Source: an uncultured Candidatus Marinamargulisbacteria bacterium (GTDB taxonomy: Bacteria; Margulisbacteria; Riflemargulisbacteria; GWF2-35-9). Taken from it: a stretch of 41,640 nucleotides of DNA. Where the stretch lies: the NCBI GenBank assembly GCA_903910705.1, contig CAIWAN010000045.1, positions 1 to 41,640 on the forward strand. The letters run 5' to 3'. Below the pieces are notes generated by a model that searched no databases, had not been told where the DNA came from, and saw only the letters and a list, made by a program, of their open reading frames with translations. Made by a program: the position numbers and the translations under genes. Positions 16,425 through 24,717 of this stretch are shown piece by piece. How positions within the stretch are numbered: the first letter of the stretch is position 1; every line of letters begins with the position of its first letter.

Positions 16425-16757
16425 ATGATGCCAAGATTCTTTACATTAAGCAAAATGGTTCTGAAGAGCTTGTTCTCAAAGCCTGCAACGTATATGTACC
16501 CCCTATTAACGCGTGAGCCGATGGTAGGAAGTCGTGGCAGCATCGTTAATCATGTTGATCAATGTAGCTATTGTACGCTTTGTCAAAAGAAATGCCCAAC
16601 GGATGCGATCGTTGTCGATCGCGAGAAAAAGACATGGGCCATTGATTCTATGAGATGTATTACCTGTAATGCTTGTGTCGATGTATGCCCCAAAAGCTGC
16701 CTTGAAATGCTCACAACCTACTCAAGTTCAAAGACTGCGGCCGAACTAAGTCGATAA
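16425..16757 (+). CDS. echF: Ech-type hydrogenase ferredoxin subunit F (2x 4Fe-4S)
   Basis: A 110-residue polyferredoxin of the NuoI type. Two classical 4Fe-4S motifs, CSYCTLCQKKCP (about residues 47-58) and CITCNACVDVCP (about 78-89), form the entry path for electrons from reduced ferredoxin. It is the last gene of the echABCDEF operon and starts immediately after the echE stop. ATG occurs at both 16425 and 16428. A bidirectional terminator follows. With EchA-E it makes a complete six-subunit complex able to couple ferredoxin oxidation and proton reduction to ion translocation, or the reverse. Confidence 0.95.
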   Translation: MMPRFFTLSKMVLKSLFSKPATYMYPLLTREPMVGSRGSIVNHVDQCSYCTLCQKKCPTDAIVVDREKKTWAIDSMRCITCNACVDVCPKSCLEMLTTYSSSKTAAELSR

Positions 16758-16786
16758 AAAACCCCACCTTACGGCGGGGTTTTTTA
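16757..16786. terminator. Bidirectional terminator between echF and the secreted peptide gene
   Basis: A GC-rich stem, ACCCCACC / GGCGGGGT with one mismatch and a TTAC loop, is flanked by A6 on the left and T6 on the right. It can therefore serve the ech operon (plus) and the convergent minus-strand gene ending at 16809. Confidence 0.8.
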
Positions 16787-16808
16787 ATCAAATTTACAAG
16801 AACAGAAG

Positions 16809-17024
16809 TTACTTTGTTGCCTCAGGTTTAACGTCAGTTTTAACCTCTTTAGCCGCTTTAACAGCCTTTGCCTTTTTGGTTTTAACAACTTTAACCGCTT
16901 TAACTTCTTTTGCAGCCTCAACCTTAACAGCAGCTTTATCAGCAGCCTTAGCTGGAGTAACTTCAGCAGCGAAAACCGTAGCAGCCATCATTAGAACGAG
17001 TGCCATTGCGAGTGTCTTTTTCAT
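16809..17024 (-). CDS. Small secreted lysine/alanine-rich protein
   Basis: This 71-residue protein has a textbook signal peptide (MKKTLAMALVLMMAATVFA, probable cleavage before AEV). The mature part of about 50 residues is almost only K, A, V, E and T (KAVKVVKTKKAKAVKAAKEV). The composition resembles histone-H1-like tails, but the protein is exported. The ORF-track start at 17036 (GTG) lies inside the Shine-Dalgarno sequence GGGGAGGTG. The ATG at 17024, 8 nt downstream of it, is the real start. The strong ribosome-binding site suggests high expression. It lies just downstream of an OmpR-type two-component pair on the same strand, and a regulatory link is possible. No family recognised; function unknown. 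Confidence 0.75.
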   Translation of the reverse strand: MKKTLAMALVLMMAATVFAAEVTPAKAADKAAVKVEAAKEVKAVKVVKTKKAKAVKAAKEVKTDVKPEATK

Positions 17025-17114
17025 AATATATTTCACCTCCCCTTAAAATGTTCTGGTTTAATTTTAGCAAGGTCAAGATGAAAGGAAGATGAATCGAATA
17101 TTAAAAAACGTTAA

Positions 17115-18602
17115 TCAAACAGGGAAGTCCAGATCAAAAGTAGTTCCTTCTCCGAATTTACTTTTAACGTTGATTTTGCCATGATGGAGCTCCATAATTC
17201 GTTTACACATACTCAGACCCAATCCAAACCCCATCCCATGTCGAGAATTGTCTGCCTGAAAGAAGCGATCAAATATTCGGCTTAAATGATGACTGAGAAT
17301 ACCGATTCCCTGATCTTCAATAGAGAAGTGCAATCGATTTTGATTGTACATTGCGGAGAGTGTGATGGTTCCTCCCTTTGATGAATATTTTATCGCGTTA
17401 TCGATAAGATTAGAAAAAAGACGTTCGAGATAGGTCGGTTCACCATCAATCATACAGTTTTCTTTAAGGGTTGATGTTAAAGTTAACTGTTTTTCTTTAG
17501 CAATTCGTTCAAATCGGTTCAGGATTTGATTAATAAGAGCAGTCAAATCAACCGACATCAGACTTATCTCGTTATGGGCGTTATCCAGTCTTGCAAGTAG
17601 TAGCAGCGATTCAATAATGTGTCCTAGCGTGTCAATTTCTTCTAGGGTACTTGATAGTGCAAGTTGGTATTCATCAATCGATCGCCGTTTCTTTAGCAGG
17701 ACATCTAGTTCTCCCTTTATGATGGTGAGGGGTGTGCGGAGTTCGTGAGAGGCATCCGAAATAAACTGGGTTTGGACAATAAAGGCATGGGATGCCTCTG
17801 CCAAGAGCTTGTTAAACGTCTCGGCAAGGTGTTGGAGTTCGTCGTGGGTTTGAGGAACGGGAATATGTGTGCTTAGACGGTTAGGATCCATGGTTCGAAT
17901 CGTTTTGGTCATGTTTCGAACGGGTCGAAGGGTTCGTCCTGCCAAGAAAGCCCCCATAATCCCTGTTAGTAAGACGATCGTTGGAATGAAAATGAGCAGC
18001 AACCATTGAAGGTTTGCTGCCTCAAAATGAACGCGATCAAGGGTGCAGGAGATTTGAACGATATACCCCAGATGATGTTGTTCTTCTACGCCCACCGTCA
18101 ATTGCCTCATATGAATGGAGGGTTGATGGGCGGTTTTTAAGGTTGCTGTGTTGTAGAACCAATTTCCTCGATCGATGGATGCTCGTGTGGTTTTTGGTAG
18201 ATGCATAAGCCCTTCATACGCTTTTGATGAGGCGATATGCCGTCCTTTTGCATCAAAGATCTGAACCAGCAAATTGGGTAAATGAGGATCTCGAAGTTGA
18301 GCTGGCTCTGGGCGTTTGATAACCCATTTCTGCGCAATATGAACGAAATTCAGGTTGTTTCTTATAGTATATACTTGATAGGGGCGGCCGTCTTTGATCG
18401 CTTCCAGCCGTTCAGCATCCCAATAGGTGTTGATCGAGTCCGCAATCGCCTCAGCTTTGTAAAGAAGTTGATTGTCTATTTGCTCCATTAATAGATTTTT
18501 ATATACATTGAAGATGAGCAGGCTAAATAAAGAAAGGGTAACGAATAGTATAGCCATATACCAGAGACTAATCCGAAAACGAATGGATTTAAGACTTAGC
18601 AC
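17115..18602 (-). CDS. Sensor histidine kinase (CusS/BaeS-like)
   Basis: This 495-residue kinase has TM1 (about 12-33), a periplasmic sensor region (about 35-198), TM2 (about 200-222) and HAMP (RPVRNMTKTIRTMDP, about 222-275). The H-box is SDASHELRTPLTIIKGE with H286. HATPase boxes are N (FSNLIDNAIKYS), G1 (EDQGIGI), F (FDRFFQ) and G2 (GFGLGLSMCKRI). The architecture and H-box are those of heavy-metal or envelope-stress sensors (CusS, BaeS), but the periplasmic region shows no clear metal-binding cluster. It starts with GTG at 18602, overlapping the regulator stop by 7 nt. The neighbouring regulator is its cognate partner. The signal is unknown. Confidence 0.95.
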   Translation of the reverse strand: MLSLKSIRFRISLWYMAILFVTLSLFSLLIFNVYKNLLMEQIDNQLLYKAEAIADSINTYWDAERLEAIKDGRPYQVYTIRNNLNFVHIAQKWVIKRPEPAQLRDPHLPNLLVQIFDAKGRHIASSKAYEGLMHLPKTTRASIDRGNWFYNTATLKTAHQPSIHMRQLTVGVEEQHHLGYIVQISCTLDRVHFEAANLQWLLLIFIPTIVLLTGIMGAFLAGRTLRPVRNMTKTIRTMDPNRLSTHIPVPQTHDELQHLAETFNKLLAEASHAFIVQTQFISDASHELRTPLTIIKGELDVLLKKRRSIDEYQLALSSTLEEIDTLGHIIESLLLLARLDNAHNEISLMSVDLTALINQILNRFERIAKEKQLTLTSTLKENCMIDGEPTYLERLFSNLIDNAIKYSSKGGTITLSAMYNQNRLHFSIEDQGIGILSHHLSRIFDRFFQADNSRHGMGFGLGLSMCKRIMELHHGKINVKSKFGEGTTFDLDFPV

Positions 18603-19261
18603 TGGCTTCGTAAACGATATCCCCGCCCACGAATGGTTTCTAAATAGGCAGGTGAGGTTAGTTTTTTGCGAAGATGGGTCAGGGTTACATCGATGACATT
18701 TGTATTGGGCTCAAAGTGCAAGTCCCAGACATGCTCGGCTAGCTCCGTTCGGGTAATCACCTCGTTGGGTTTTCGCATAAAATAGGCAAAGACACTGAAT
18801 TCTTTGCTAGATAGATCGATAATATGATCATTTTCCGTGGCGACATGTCGGAGTAGATCCATATGAAAGGGGCCAACTTGAAGATGGTTTGGACTGACTT
18901 GAGCGGGTGTTCGAAGCTGGGATCTTATTCTGGCCAAGAGTTCTTCGAAGGCAAATGGCTTTGTTAGATAGTCGTTTGCCCCGCTATCAAGTCCAAGAAC
19001 ACGGTCATGGATACTATCCTTTGCGGTTAGCATGATAATGGGGACAGCCCTTCCGTGCTTCCGTATCTCTTTGCAAACATTGACCCCATCAAGTTTGGGC
19101 AACATAAGATCAAGCAATATAAGGTCAAAATCATGACTATCGGAAAGGAATCGCCCTTCTTCGCCATCAAACGCCGGTGTCACGGCGTACCCAGCTTCTT
19201 TTAAGCCACGGCAAATGAATCGCGAGATCTTGGGTTCATCCTCCACAACGAGAATGTGCAT
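18596..19261 (-). CDS. OmpR/PhoB-family response regulator
   Basis: A 221-residue DNA-binding response regulator. The receiver domain has E8/D9 (VVEDEP), the phospho-acceptor D51 (LLLDLMLP region), T79 and K101 (LTKPF). The winged-helix output domain (about 125-221) shows SSKEFSVFAYFMRKPNEVITR and the recognition-helix/wing segment NVIDVTLTHLRKKL...IRGRGYRL. It overlaps the downstream kinase gene by 7 nt. It sits 9 nt after rlmI but seems to have its own promoter reaching into the rlmI stop codon. CusR/CopR-like naming would suit, but metal sensing is not shown by the sequence. Confidence 0.95.
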   Translation of the reverse strand: MHILVVEDEPKISRFICRGLKEAGYAVTPAFDGEEGRFLSDSHDFDLILLDLMLPKLDGVNVCKEIRKHGRAVPIIMLTAKDSIHDRVLGLDSGANDYLTKPFAFEELLARIRSQLRTPAQVSPNHLQVGPFHMDLLRHVATENDHIIDLSSKEFSVFAYFMRKPNEVITRTELAEHVWDLHFEPNTNVIDVTLTHLRKKLTSPAYLETIRGRGYRLRSQC

Positions 19262-19267
19262 GGCTCT

Positions 19268-19296
19268 ATTTTAGCCCCACGGCAAGATTTCAACAA
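19268..19296 (-). promoter_or_regulatory. Internal promoter for the two-component pair, leaderless type
   Basis: On the minus strand TTGTTG (plus 19291-19296), a 17-nt spacer and TAAAAT (19268-19273). The -10 ends 6 nt before the regulator ATG and overlaps the rlmI stop codon. Confidence 0.4.
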
Positions 19297-20461
19297 ATAG
19301 GGTTTTAAGGTATTGTCCTTCGGGAAAAGCGAGTCGCTGCGTATGGCAGCTTGATTGTCCGAGTCGCTTGACGATGCGAATTTGTTTGTTGGCTTGTGTC
19401 GCGGCTGTTCGAAGTATCTTCTCGAAATCAGTGGCGGAAATTCGACCGGAACAAGAGGAGGTCAAGAGCCTGCCGCCAACCGGTAAATGTTCAAGACATT
19501 TTTTGTTGATCCGGATATAGGCTTCCGTTGCCACTTTGGCTTGGGCTGCTGTTTTAGCAAAAGCCGGTGGGTCACAAATAATGAGATCATAGGTTTTCTT
19601 CGCTGCCTTATCGATAAACTTAAACGCATCGGTCGCAATAAATTCGTGTTCAGTGAGTCTCAGTTTGTTTAGGGTGAAATGATGCTGCGCTCGGTTCAAC
19701 GCCTCTTGGCTAATATCAACGGAGGTGACCTGTTTTGCGCCTCCAATGGCAGCAGCCACACTGAATGCGCCCGTGTATGAAAATAAGTTCAAGACCTCTT
19801 TCTGGTTAGACTGTTCACCAATAAGCATGCGAGCCTCTCGTTGATCAAGGAAGAAGCCTGTTTTTTGACCTTTCATCACATCAGCAGAAAAAGAAAGGTT
19901 GTTTTCTAAGAAGCGTGCTTCGTCGGAATGGCCTTGATGGACAAGGATGGGGAAAGTCGAAAGACCTTCTTCTTTGCGAATGCCGACGTCTGATCGTTCG
20001 ATGATGTTAGCCCCACCTATGTCTTTGAGGATGTTGATGAGCATGTCTTTCAGTCGTTCCATGCCAGCGGTATGGATCTGAAAGACGGTGGTATCTCCAA
20101 ATTGATCGATGATAAGTCCCGGAAGGTTGTCGCTCTCGGCATACACCCAACGAAAACCGGTCGTCTGATCCGGTAGACGACGAAGCTTGGCTTCTTTTAG
20201 ATCGAGCAGTCTCGTCTTTAAAAAGTTGAGGTCGATCGTGTCGTTGGGTTTTAGAGAGAGCATTCTTACTCGGATTGATGATTCGTCATTATAGAAGCCG
20301 ACTCCAATGGGTTGGTTGTCAGCATTACTGATGTTGACGAGGCTGCCATTTGGAATGCTTCGACTGGGTGATTCGACACCATTTGAGAATATCCAAGGAT
20401 GCCCGGCTAAAACAGGGATATCTCGTCGGGGAAGGATTTTCACGATAGGGTAGCTGTTCAT
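19271..20461 (-). CDS. rlmI: 23S rRNA cytosine-C5 methyltransferase RlmI-like
   Basis: An SAM-dependent class I methyltransferase of the RlmI/YccW family (m5C at 23S rRNA position 1962 in E. coli). An N-terminal PUA-like domain (GHPWIFSNGV) is followed by the EEHEI-type central region. The Rossmann domain shows NLFSYTGAFSVAAAIGGA (motif I), VDISQEAL, the catalytic motif CDPPAFAK and SSCSGRIS with the candidate nucleophile cysteine. The track starts at 20509. I prefer the ATG at 20461 (MNSYPIVKIL), because homologues begin just before the PUA domain and because the 48 nt upstream hold a good promoter. It is divergent from pyk and followed 9 nt later by a response-regulator gene. Confidence 0.9.
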   Translation of the reverse strand: MNSYPIVKILPRRDIPVLAGHPWIFSNGVESPSRSIPNGSLVNISNADNQPIGVGFYNDESSIRVRMLSLKPNDTIDLNFLKTRLLDLKEAKLRRLPDQTTGFRWVYAESDNLPGLIIDQFGDTTVFQIHTAGMERLKDMLINILKDIGGANIIERSDVGIRKEEGLSTFPILVHQGHSDEARFLENNLSFSADVMKGQKTGFFLDQREARMLIGEQSNQKEVLNLFSYTGAFSVAAAIGGAKQVTSVDISQEALNRAQHHFTLNKLRLTEHEFIATDAFKFIDKAAKKTYDLIICDPPAFAKTAAQAKVATEAYIRINKKCLEHLPVGGRLLTSSCSGRISATDFEKILRTAATQANKQIRIVKRLGQSSCHTQRLAFPEGQYLKTLFVEILPWG

Positions 20462-20471
20462 GATGAGGGTT

Positions 20472-20500
20472 ACCCTACCGGACTGACAAATCTTTGTCAA
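20472..20500 (-). promoter_or_regulatory. Promoter of rlmI
   Basis: On the minus strand a perfect TTGACA (plus 20495-20500), a 17-nt spacer and TAGGGT (20472-20477). The transcript would start a few nt before the ATG at 20461. The -35 overlaps the pyk -35 on the other strand. Confidence 0.45.
20484..20499. repeat. Inverted repeat between rlmI and pyk
   Basis: TGACAAA-TC-TTTGTCA is a 7-bp inverted repeat with a 2-nt centre covering both -35 boxes of the divergent promoters. It may be a by-product of back-to-back TTGACA-like boxes or an operator. Confidence 0.6.
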
Positions 20501-20522
20501 ATCATTCATAAATGAGTATCAT
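20494..20522 (+). promoter_or_regulatory. Promoter of pyk, leaderless type
   Basis: TTGTCA (20494-20499), a 17-nt spacer and TATCAT (20517-20522); both are 5/6 to consensus. The -10 ends 6 nt before the ATG at 20529 and no Shine-Dalgarno sequence exists. Confidence 0.55.
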
Positions 20523-20528
20523 AAAAAG

Positions 20529-21935
20529 ATGCAAGCTTCGTTTAACAAAACAAAAATTGTCGCAACACTAGGACCCTCATCACATTCCTTAGAAAAGGTT
20601 CGAGCATTAGCGCTCGCGGGTGTAGATGTGTTTCGTCTCAATTCATCACATGGAACGGTTTCCGATCATGAACAAGCAATGGCTTTTATCCGACAAGTTG
20701 CGCTCGAAGAGGATATGGTGTTGGCTATCCTGCTCGATCTTCAGGGACCCAAAATTCGACTTGGGAACTTTGATGGGGTAAAACTCGTCAAGGTTGGAGA
20801 TGAGCTGGATCTTACGGTGTCGAGCGAAGAAAGCCATGCTCTTTTCGTTGACTATAAAGGGTTAATTCATGATGTTGCGGTGGGCGATCCGATCATGATC
20901 AATGATGGCCGAATTCGATTGCGTGTGCAAAAGGTGTTGGGCGATATCGTCCATACGATCGTCGAGGCAGGGGGGGAGTTAACGGCTCGAAAGGGTATTA
21001 ATTTACCCGGAGCCGATGTTGCAGTTGAGGCAATGACGCCTAAGGATCGCGAGTATGTTGCGTGGGGCGTCAAACAGGATGTCGATTTTATTGCCCTCTC
21101 TTTTGTTCGGAAGTCCGAGGATATCCTCGGGTTAAAGCAATTATTACAAGAGCTAGGCCGATTGATCCCTGTGATCGCTAAGATCGAAAAACCGCAGGCG
21201 ATCGACCATTTGGATGAAATTATCGACGCTGCCGATGGCGTGATGGTGGCGCGAGGGGATCTGGGCGTTGAGATGAACCCCGAACAAGTTCCAATTATAC
21301 AGAAAAGCATAATCCAAAAAGCCAATATCGCTCAAAAACCAGTGATCGTAGCGACACAAATGCTCGAGTCGATGATCCATGAACCGGTGGCGACTCGTGC
21401 CGAAGTAGCGGATGTAGCGAACGCCATTCTAGATGGTACCGATGCGATTATGTTGTCGGCGGAAACCGCCTCTGGCGATTTTCCTGTTGAGGCCGTGACC
21501 ATGATGAGTCGTATCGCCAGTGAGGTCGAAGCAAGCAAGCTCTATGCGTCACAATATCTATTTCTATCACAAGACCATAGCCCTGACCTCAATATTCAAA
21601 TGACCCGATTGCTCGATCCGTTACCGATCAAAGCCGTGATCGCCATGACCCAAACGGGGCGAACGGCTGAAAAACTCTCCAAAGCCAAGGTTCGTCACCC
21701 CATTATTGCCTTGTGTCCCCAGCTTCACATGGTGCGTCGATTGTCTTTATTGTGGGGGGTCTATCCTCTTTTATATGAGGGGCCTCTTGAGATTTCAGAG
21801 GCGTCTCTTCGAAAGGTGTTTGAGCATGTCATGGCGCACTCTTTTCTTAAGGCAGGAGATCAGGTGATGATGGTCACGGGGTTACCCTATTTTACACTGG
21901 GAAAGACGACCTCTTTTCGGCTCTGTTCAATCTAA
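20529..21935 (+). CDS. pyk: Pyruvate kinase
   Basis: A 468-residue pyruvate kinase that converts phosphoenolpyruvate and ADP to pyruvate and ATP, the last step of glycolysis. The N-terminal TKIVATLGPSS, the substrate loop RLNSSHG (usually RxNFSHG), LDLQGPKIR, the family signature PVIAKIEKPQAIDHLDEI with the catalytic lysine, and DGVMVARGDLGVE are all present. Further on are VATQMLESM and the MLSAETASGDFPVEAV loop. The C-terminal domain (about 350-468) lacks the extra PEP-utiliser domain seen in some long forms. It is preceded by a leaderless-type promoter and followed by the pot operon promoter. The F-to-S change in NSSHG is a small oddity. Confidence 0.97.
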   Translation: MQASFNKTKIVATLGPSSHSLEKVRALALAGVDVFRLNSSHGTVSDHEQAMAFIRQVALEEDMVLAILLDLQGPKIRLGNFDGVKLVKVGDELDLTVSSEESHALFVDYKGLIHDVAVGDPIMINDGRIRLRVQKVLGDIVHTIVEAGGELTARKGINLPGADVAVEAMTPKDREYVAWGVKQDVDFIALSFVRKSEDILGLKQLLQELGRLIPVIAKIEKPQAIDHLDEIIDAADGVMVARGDLGVEMNPEQVPIIQKSIIQKANIAQKPVIVATQMLESMIHEPVATRAEVADVANAILDGTDAIMLSAETASGDFPVEAVTMMSRIASEVEASKLYASQYLFLSQDHSPDLNIQMTRLLDPLPIKAVIAMTQTGRTAEKLSKAKVRHPIIALCPQLHMVRRLSLLWGVYPLLYEGPLEISEASLRKVFEHVMAHSFLKAGDQVMMVTGLPYFTLGKTTSFRLCSI

Positions 21936-21946
21936 ATAGGGGTCGC

Positions 21947-21952
21947 TATAAT
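21947..21952 (+). promoter_or_regulatory. -10 element of the potABCD operon
   Basis: A perfect TATAAT lies 12 nt after the pyk stop codon. The -35 is poor (around TGTTCA, 21924-21929). A leader of about 24 nt with GGGAGGATAT precedes the potA ATG. Confidence 0.4.
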
Positions 21953-21982
21953 GCTGCAGCCACAAAGCATGGGAGGATATCT

Positions 21983-23080
21983 ATGAAGGGTTGTTCGGTG
22001 ACGATTAAGGGGGTTAATAAATCATTCGGAAGTACCCCTATTCTTAAAAACATCGATCTTGAAATCAAAAAAGGCGAATTCTTTTCGATGCTCGGTCCCT
22101 CAGGTTGTGGCAAGACCACTTTGCTTCGGTGTATCGCTGGATTTGAACCCCTGTCTCAAGGTGCTATTTTTCTCAATGACCGAGACGTGACGACGCTACC
22201 CCCCAATGAGCGACCTGTTAATACCGTGTTTCAGAATTATGCCTTATTTCCCCATTTATCGGTTTTTGATAATGTGGCTTTTTCCCTTCGGATCAAAAAA
22301 ATTAAAACGAGCCTTATTGAAGACAAAGTGAGGCATTATCTCGAGTTAGTGAAGTTGTCTGATCATCTTTATAAAATGCCCAATCAACTATCTGGCGGGC
22401 AACGACAACGAGTGGCGATCGCGCGGGCCTTGATAAATGAACCGGAGGTTCTTTTACTGGATGAACCCTTAAGTGCGCTTGATGCGAAGTTAAGGCATCA
22501 ATTGTTAGTTGATCTCGATGCGCTTCATGATGAGGTAGGTATTACCTTTATCTATGTGACACATGATCAACAAGAAGCTCTTGGGGTGTCGGATCGAATT
22601 GCGGTGATGAATCAGGGAGAGATCTTGCAAGTGGGTACAGCGTTTGAAATTTATGATAAACCCGTGAATGCCTTTGTGGCTGAATTTATTGGTGAAACCA
22701 ACCTGTTTAATGGGCTTGTCGAGAGCGTCAGCGGGACGAATCTTATGGTGAATACAAAACAATTGGGCATAATCCCCGTTAACGGGGCTATTCCCGTTCG
22801 AACCTCCTCTCAGGTTACCGTATCGCTTCGACCGGAGAAAGTCAAACTCTTCCATCAGCGACCTGTTGACTCGAAGGGGCCTGTCTATGAGGGCATTGTT
22901 GAAGAGATCGTCTATGCGGGTTATCAAAGTCGAATTTATGTGCAGGTCGAGGGGGCAATAATAAAGGTTCAACAACCTCATATTGTTGGAGCGGGAAGCG
23001 ATCATTTTTCATGGAAAGAACCGGTTTATATCACATGGGATCCGACCTCTTGTTGCCTTGTTGAGGTTATATCGACGTGA
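21983..23080 (+). CDS. potA: Spermidine/putrescine ABC transporter ATPase PotA
   Basis: A 365-residue ABC ATPase. It shows Walker A GPSGCGKTT, the Q-loop in VFQNYALFPHLSV, signature LSGGQRQRVAIARAL, Walker B VLLLDEPLSALD, the H-loop in YVTHDQQEAL, and a C-terminal TOBE-type regulatory domain (about 240-365). The family energises polyamine uptake. The ATG has a strong GGGAGG Shine-Dalgarno sequence. The stop overlaps the GTG start of potB by 4 nt, and potB, potC and the potD binding protein follow. This is the full canonical order. Assignment to polyamines rests on the PotD homology and operon form; exact substrate preference is inferred. Confidence 0.95.
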   Translation: MKGCSVTIKGVNKSFGSTPILKNIDLEIKKGEFFSMLGPSGCGKTTLLRCIAGFEPLSQGAIFLNDRDVTTLPPNERPVNTVFQNYALFPHLSVFDNVAFSLRIKKIKTSLIEDKVRHYLELVKLSDHLYKMPNQLSGGQRQRVAIARALINEPEVLLLDEPLSALDAKLRHQLLVDLDALHDEVGITFIYVTHDQQEALGVSDRIAVMNQGEILQVGTAFEIYDKPVNAFVAEFIGETNLFNGLVESVSGTNLMVNTKQLGIIPVNGAIPVRTSSQVTVSLRPEKVKLFHQRPVDSKGPVYEGIVEEIVYAGYQSRIYVQVEGAIIKVQQPHIVGAGSDHFSWKEPVYITWDPTSCCLVEVIST

Positions 23081-23922
23081 AGTCCCGTTCGGGCTATGCC
23101 TATATTGCTCCGCTCAGCTTATGGATGGGGTTGCTCTTATTAGCGCCAATAGGGATCATTCTTAGTTATAGCTTTTTAAAGCGTGGACTTTATGGGGGCG
23201 TTTCGAATCAGATCACACTGGAAGCCTATCAGCAATTGTGGAGTCCCCTTTATGCCAAAGTCTTTCTAAATACGCTTCTATTGAGCGGTATCGCAACCGT
23301 TATCATGATCTTGATGGCCATCCCAACGGCTTATTTTATGGCAAGGAGTAAACGCAAGACCTTGTGGTTGTTCCTTATTATTATTCCCTTCTGGACCAAT
23401 TTCTTGATTCGGATCTATGCTTGGATCGCAATTTTGGGGAATAATGGCATCGTGAATCAATGCTTGTTGCGGGTCGGGTGGATCGATCAACCCTTACGTC
23501 TCCTCTACAACCCCTTGTCGGTGATTTTGGTCCTTGTTTATACGTATCTACCTTTTGCGATCCTTCCTTTGTTCTCGACGATTGAGAAATTCGACTTTTC
23601 CCTCCTCGAAGCGGCACGAGATCTTGGGGCCACTCGATTTCAAGCGTTTTACAAGGTGCTGATCCCTGCCATAAAAAGTGGGATCTTTTCCGCGCTATTA
23701 TTTTGTTTTATTCCTGCGTTTGGTCAATACGCTGTGCCTGCGCTTGTTGGAGATAGTCGGTCATATATGATGGGCAACATTATTGCCAGAGAGCTAACCA
23801 TTACACGAAACTGGCCCCTTTCCGCTGCGATATCGACCCTCTTAACTTTAGCCACTCTTTTTGCATTGATGGTTTTTGTGATCCAAGGTAGTCGACCTGC
23901 GCGAGTGAAACCGATCGAATGA
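23077..23922 (+). CDS. potB: Polyamine ABC transporter permease PotB
   Basis: A 281-residue inner-membrane permease with about six TM segments. The cytoplasmic EAA loop (LEAARDLGATRFQAFYKVLIP) contacts the ATPase. It matches the PotB/PotH family (RIYAWIAILGNNGIVN; PAFGQYAVPALVGD). It starts with GTG overlapping the potA stop and overlaps potC by 4 nt (ATGA), so the permeases are translated together. Confidence 0.95.
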   Translation: MKSRSGYAYIAPLSLWMGLLLLAPIGIILSYSFLKRGLYGGVSNQITLEAYQQLWSPLYAKVFLNTLLLSGIATVIMILMAIPTAYFMARSKRKTLWLFLIIIPFWTNFLIRIYAWIAILGNNGIVNQCLLRVGWIDQPLRLLYNPLSVILVLVYTYLPFAILPLFSTIEKFDFSLLEAARDLGATRFQAFYKVLIPAIKSGIFSALLFCFIPAFGQYAVPALVGDSRSYMMGNIIARELTITRNWPLSAAISTLLTLATLFALMVFVIQGSRPARVKPIE

Positions 23923-24704
23923 GCCCGCAGAAAAGAGGTCTCTTTACGTGGACAATGGTGCTGGTGACCCTTGCCTTCTTTTATTTGCCGCTTCTTTTAT
24001 TAACCTTTTTTTCTTTTAATCATTCTAAGTCGATGGTTTGGGAAGGGGCGTCTTTTCGGTGGTATGCTGCGTTATTTTTGCACTCCCCTGACCTGTGGGC
24101 CTCGTTTGGAAAGAGTATCATGATTGCGTTGTCAGCGTCTTTAGTCGCAACTTTGATCGGAAGTTTGGGTGCGATAGGCCTCTATTGGTATGCGTTTAAA
24201 TCCAAACGTGTTATCACGGTCTTGACCCTTCTGCCCCTCTTATTGCCGGAAATTATCATGGGGGTTTCGTTTCTCATCTTCTTTTCAAAGATCGGCCTCC
24301 CGCTGGGGCTATTTTCAATCTTTATTGCGCATACCACGTTCTGTATCCCCTATGTGTTTTTGATCATGACCGCAAGGCTTGATGAATTTGATTATTCGGT
24401 TATTGAAGCAGCCTATGATCTGGGGGCGCAGGAGTGGGTTGTCCTGACCAACGTCATTCTTCCGATCTGCCGGCCTGCGATCATGGCGAGTTTGCTCATG
24501 AGCGCGACCCTTTCGCTTGAGGATTTTGTCATAACATTTTTTGTTGCGGGCCCCGGCTCCACCACCTTACCGCTCTATATTTACTCTATGATCCGCTTTG
24601 GCGTGTCTCCGGTGATCAATGCTTTATCCGTCGTGTTGATCGTGGGTACGGCGATCATCGCGGTCTTGACCAGTCGATTATTTAAATACGTTATACAAAA
24701 GTAA
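23919..24704 (+). CDS. potC: Polyamine ABC transporter permease PotC
   Basis: A 261-residue second permease, PotC/PotI family, with about six TM segments. The EAA loop reads IEAAYDLGAQEWVVLTNVILP. The family segment LSLEDFVITFFVAGPGSTTLP is present near the C-terminus, as is the N-terminal FNHSKSMVWEG. It is coupled to potB by a 4-nt overlap and followed 13 nt later by potD. Confidence 0.95.
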   Translation: MSPQKRGLFTWTMVLVTLAFFYLPLLLLTFFSFNHSKSMVWEGASFRWYAALFLHSPDLWASFGKSIMIALSASLVATLIGSLGAIGLYWYAFKSKRVITVLTLLPLLLPEIIMGVSFLIFFSKIGLPLGLFSIFIAHTTFCIPYVFLIMTARLDEFDYSVIEAAYDLGAQEWVVLTNVILPICRPAIMASLLMSATLSLEDFVITFFVAGPGSTTLPLYIYSMIRFGVSPVINALSVVLIVGTAIIAVLTSRLFKYVIQK

Positions 24705-24717
24705 AAAGGGGGAGTCA

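Noticed and set aside
17037-17114. Promoter for the small secreted protein
   Set aside because: TTGACC and TAAAAT are present on the minus strand but not at usable spacing, so I do not call a promoter. The gene may be read from the kinase transcript.
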